Of a DNA stretch of 64,000 nucleotides, positions 61,699-64,000 are shown piece by piece. The stretch comes from Hyphomicrobiales bacterium. GTDB lineage: Bacteria; Pseudomonadota; Alphaproteobacteria; Rhizobiales; Rhizobiaceae. The notes below the pieces were generated by a model, which was given only the letters and a program-made list of their open reading frames with translations, did no database searches and was not told the DNA's origin. Where the stretch lies: the NCBI GenBank assembly GCA_900466945.1, contig UBNV01000013.1:1-64000 (forward strand), read 5' to 3'. Made by a program: the position numbers and the translations under genes. Positions within the stretch are counted from its first letter, which is position 1. Each line of letters starts with the position of its first letter.

Positions 61699-62004
61699 AT
61701 GTCTGCGAAGATCTACCGCCCCGCGAAAACCGCCATGCAGTCCGGCAAGGCCAAGACCCATCTCTGGGTTCTGGAATTCGACCAGTCGGCACCGCGCAAG
61801 ATCGATCCGATGATGGGCTACACCACCTCTGGTGATACGCGCCAGCAGGTCAAGCTGACTTTCGAGGGCTTGGAGCAGGCAGAGGCTTACGCAAAGCGCG
61901 AGGGCATCGAATATCGCGTGATCCTGCCGAAGGAAGCCAAGCGTCAGGTCGTCTCCTACACCGACAATTTCCGCTATAATCGCCTGCAGCCCTGGACGCA
62001 CTGA
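61699..62004 (+). CDS. NDUFS4-like complex I accessory subunit
   Basis: A 101-residue member of the ETC complex I subunit family (NDUFS4/AQDQ homologue), with AKIYRPAKTAMQSGKAKTHLWVLEFD and RVILPKEAKRQVVSYTDNF, and the end YNRLQPWTH. In mitochondria and alphaproteobacteria it is an accessory subunit of NADH dehydrogenase. The start ATG 61699 is preferred (GGAG twelve bases upstream); an in-frame ATG at 61687 is possible. It lies between two tRNA genes. Confidence 0.9.
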   Translation: MSAKIYRPAKTAMQSGKAKTHLWVLEFDQSAPRKIDPMMGYTTSGDTRQQVKLTFEGLEQAEAYAKREGIEYRVILPKEAKRQVVSYTDNFRYNRLQPWTH

Positions 62005-62037
62005 TCCTGTTTCGGCCGCCCTGCATGGCCTTGAGAT

Positions 62038-62114
62038 GGTCCCTTAGCTCAGCTGGATAGAGCAAGTGCCTTCTAAGCACTAGGTCGCAGGTTCGAGCCC
62101 TGCAGGGATCGCCA
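62038..62114 (+). tRNA. tRNA-Arg (UCU)
   Basis: A 77-base tRNA with encoded CCA: acceptor GGTCCCT with AGGGATC, anticodon stem GTGC/GCAC around CTTCTAA (anticodon TCT), T loop TTCGAGC. Confidence 0.96.
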
Positions 62115-62292
62115 TCCATCTGATTTTTTCGATAATTTCCTGCTTTTCAGGGTCGTGTGCGTCGGATACCGAGCAACACGCCGCTAAACTGTCCGCGTTT
62201 TCCGCCAGGTTCCAGCATTGGAACAGGAACCGATGGCGCTCGCCGTTGTTAACCTTCCCGTGAAGACACCGCTAACACTGGGAGTGAGACAC

Positions 62293-62541
62293 ATGAAGAA
62301 GATGCTTGCCGCCGCCGCCATCCTATCCTTGAGCCTGACAGGCGCTGCCTGGGCTCAAAGTTCCTCCGACAGTTCCGATTCTCCGGGCGGCAGCGATAGC
62401 GACAGCCAGCAGGAGGGGAATGCGTCGAGCAACGAGAGTCCCAGCGACAACAGTGCCGGCGACGAGCCGCAGTGCCCACCCGGACAGAAAAGTGTGGATC
62501 CTGCCGCTTTGAAGAGCGATCCGAAATGCGTCGCCGAGTAA
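62293..62541 (+). CDS. Small secreted Ser/Asp-rich protein
   Basis: An 82-residue protein with a signal peptide (about 1-22, cleavage after AWA) and a mature part made mostly of Ser, Asp, Gly and Glu, with two Cys near the end (QCPPGQ, PKCVAE). Strongly acidic, probably disordered, secreted or periplasmic. GGGAG precedes the ATG. Function unknown. Confidence 0.75.
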   Translation: MKKMLAAAAILSLSLTGAAWAQSSSDSSDSPGGSDSDSQQEGNASSNESPSDNSAGDEPQCPPGQKSVDPAALKSDPKCVAE

Positions 62542-62560
62542 GCTGAGACGACGACATGAC

Positions 62561-62597
62561 AACAAGGGCCGGGAGTCGATCCCGGCCCTTGTTCTTA
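62561..62597 (+). terminator. Rho-independent terminator after the secreted protein
   Basis: AACAAGGGCCGGGA pairs perfectly with TCCCGGCCCTTGTT (14 bp, 5-base loop), followed by CTTA. Confidence 0.85.
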
Positions 62598-62699
62598 TCC
62601 GATGATCTGTGCAGGGACGAGACGTAGCCGCCTTTTTGTCTCAACGCCAACCTTTCGGAAACCCTTAGGCGCGATGATGGCCCTCACGAGAGGTTAACC

Positions 62700-63425
62700 A
62701 TGTCCAGTCGCACCGCAAATTCCCGTCGCGCACCCGCAAAGCGCCGCAAGTCGAGCCGTTCGTCCGGAGGGCAGGGGATGACCTCCTGGCTTGTCATGCT
62801 CGGTCTGGTGGCTGGCGGCATCGCGCTTTACGACAACCGTGCCGCCTTACTCAAGGAGATGGCGCCGCTTCTGGCTCGCGATAAGCCGGCTGTGTCCCGT
62901 ACCGAGGCAACGGCAGAGCCTCGCCGCGAGCGCGAGAAGAGCCAGGCTGCAAGGCCAGCCTTGAACAGCGGAAAGACGCCCGTGCCGCCCGCCGCGGTCG
63001 GCGTGACCAAGGCCGCAGTCCCGGCCACCAAGCCACCCGTCGCGGTAGCCGGACTGCTCACGGGCGAAAACTTCTCCGGCAAGTTCTATTTCTGTGGCAC
63101 GTCTGGCCTCGACAACTGCGTCATGAGTGGTGACACCTTCTGGTACAAGAAGACAAAAGTCGTGCTGGCAGACATTGCTGCGCCCCGCACCGACGGCGCG
63201 GCCTGCCAGCAGGAGCGCGATCGGGGGTTTGCCGCCAAGGTCAGATTGAAGTATTTGCTGAGTTCCGGCCGTTTCGATCTCGAGACGTTGAAGACCGCTG
63301 GTCCAGGAGCCGCGCCCAGCATCTTGCGTGTCGCGACCCGCGACGGCCGTTCGCTGGGATCAATCCTCGTATCCGAAGGGCTCGCAAAACCGCGCATGGC
63401 ACGGCAGCAAAGCTGGTGTCCTTGA
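62700..63425 (+). CDS. Membrane-anchored SNase-like protein
   Basis: A 241-residue protein. The basic N-terminus is followed by one membrane helix (about 28-45), an Ala/Pro-rich linker, and a C-terminal staphylococcal-nuclease-like fold (about 125-240): VVLADIAAPRTDGAAC and RDRGFAAKVRLKYLL, then RVATRDGRSLGSILVSEGLAKP. The Arg/Glu catalytic residues of active nucleases are only partly conserved, so activity is uncertain. Confidence 0.75.
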   Translation: MSSRTANSRRAPAKRRKSSRSSGGQGMTSWLVMLGLVAGGIALYDNRAALLKEMAPLLARDKPAVSRTEATAEPRREREKSQAARPALNSGKTPVPPAAVGVTKAAVPATKPPVAVAGLLTGENFSGKFYFCGTSGLDNCVMSGDTFWYKKTKVVLADIAAPRTDGAACQQERDRGFAAKVRLKYLLSSGRFDLETLKTAGPGAAPSILRVATRDGRSLGSILVSEGLAKPRMARQQSWCP

Positions 63426-63453
63426 GATCCGTTCGATGAGACCCTGAAATTGC

Positions 63454-63488
63454 AAGAGCCCGCCGCGGAGATCGCGGCGGGCTCTTTG
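63454..63488. terminator. Terminator between the SNase-like gene and aapP
   Basis: AAGAGCCCGCCGCG pairs perfectly with CGCGGCGGGCTCTT (14 bp, 5-base loop), followed by T. It can serve the gene at 62700 and the convergent aapP. Confidence 0.85.
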
Positions 63489-63509
63489 AGCAATCGCTCC
63501 TGGCCAGTC

Positions 63510-64000
63510 TCAGTGCAGGATCTGGCTGAGGAAGAGCTTGGTGCGCTCGTGCTGCGGATTGTCGAAGAACTCGGCCGGCGAGTTCTGCTCGACGATCTGG
63601 CCCTGGTCCATGAAGATGACGCGGTCGGCAACCTGGCGGGCAAAGCCCATTTCATGCGTGACGCAGATCATGGTCATGCCTTCTTCGGCGAGACCCACCA
63701 TGGTGTCGAGCACTTCCTTGACCATTTCCGGGTCGAGAGCCGAGGTCGGCTCGTCGAACAGCATGATCTTCGGCTTCATGCAGAGCGCACGGGCAATCGC
63801 CACGCGCTGCTGCTGGCCGCCGGAGAGCTGACCGGGATATTTGTTGGCCTGCTCCGGGATCTTGACGCGCTGCAGGAAGTGCATCGCTATCTCTTCGGCA
63901 TCCTTCTTCGGCATCTTGCGCACCCAGATCGGGGCAAGCGTGCAGTTTTCCAGGATGGTGAGGTGCGGGAAAAGGTTGAAGTGCTGGAAGACCATGCCGA
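63510..64000 (-). CDS. aapP: General L-amino acid ABC transporter ATPase AapP, C-terminal part
   Basis: The gene runs off the right edge; about 163 C-terminal codons are present. The Q-loop [14 protein letters not shown] signature [15 protein letters not shown], Walker [15 protein letters not shown] and switch histidine CVTHEMGF are visible. The sequence is nearly the one I know for rhizobial AapP, the ATPase of the general amino-acid permease AapJQMP. The Walker A and start lie outside the window. Confidence 0.92.
   Translation of the reverse strand, partial: GMVFQHFNLFPHLTILENCTLAPIWVRKMPKKDAEEIAMHFLQRVKIPEQANKYPGQLSGGQQQRVAIARALCMKPKIMLFDEPTSALDPEMVKEVLDTMVGLAEEGMTMICVTHEMGFARQVADRVIFMDQGQIVEQNSPAEFFDNPQHERTKLFLSQILH

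Noticed and set aside
62219-62260. Possible RpoE2/EcfG promoter (GGAAC then CGTT) before the small secreted protein
   Set aside because: The spacing of the two GGAAC copies to CGTT (19 and 13 bases) does not fit the consensus well.

Overview
The window is chromosomal DNA from an alphaproteobacterium of the order Hyphomicrobiales, most probably Rhizobiaceae (Rhizobium/Agrobacterium/Sinorhizobium group). The evidence is the AapP-type amino-acid ABC ATPase, the cobPWN-O-HLI-J-M cobalamin genes, DUF1127, DUF992, DUF1236 and DUF2157 proteins, an Atp12 homologue, an NDUFS4-like complex I subunit, a short palindromic repeat of the kind common in rhizobia, and an alpha-r14-like sRNA. GC content is high and codon usage looks uniform. 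No prophage, insertion sequence or CRISPR array was seen.

Layout. 1-3.2 kb: pyrimidine catabolism (rutA, start of rutB), an A-type Fe-S carrier, and an Lrp/AsnC regulator coupled to a LysE exporter. 3.3-5.4 kb: a LuxR/LuxI quorum-sensing pair with a small coupled downstream ORF. 5.6-6.5 kb: an orphan flagellar-rod-like protein and a DUF1236 secreted protein. 6.6-11.2 kb: the gcvT-gcvH-gcvP glycine cleavage operon behind a tandem glycine riboswitch. 11.4-13.3 kb: copper-handling proteins, including a YcnI-PCuAC fusion. 13.4-17.9 kb: HemG-like flavodoxin, CrcB, then rluC-HAD-Atp12 and a lipoprotein.

18-35 kb is a large cobalamin cluster. It starts with a B12 riboswitch and holds cobP, cobW, cobN, cobO, a CbiX-type chelatase, cobH, cobL, cobI, a CbiG-CobJ fusion and cobM. 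It is interrupted by two GFA-type proteins, a GNAT enzyme, a ParDE toxin-antitoxin pair and a TSUP permease. It mixes parts of the cobalt-late route (CobN) with parts typical of the cobalt-early route (CbiX, CbiG). No cobG or cobK lies between the usual neighbours.

35-47 kb: nucleoside hydrolase, a DUF1127 gene preceded by an sRNA with three anti-Shine-Dalgarno loops, DUF2157/GDYXXLXY membrane proteins, tRNA-Leu, trigger factor, a PAS-LuxR regulator, CsbD, DUF992, an MFS exporter and SthA. 46.5-52 kb: acyltransferase, radC, map, sfsA and phaC. 52-58 kb: a lipoprotein, alaC, hom, a small membrane protein and recJ. 58-64 kb: three tandem tRNA-Glu genes each with its own promoter, a lipoprotein, gloA, a double cold-shock protein, DUF192, tRNA-Pro, an NDUFS4-like protein, tRNA-Arg, small secreted proteins, an SNase-like protein and the 3' part of aapP.

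Regulatory sites read directly from the sequence include a perfect FNR/FixK-type box, a second FixK-like box before the hemG-like gene, a CRP-like palindrome before luxR and a RutR-like operator before rutA.
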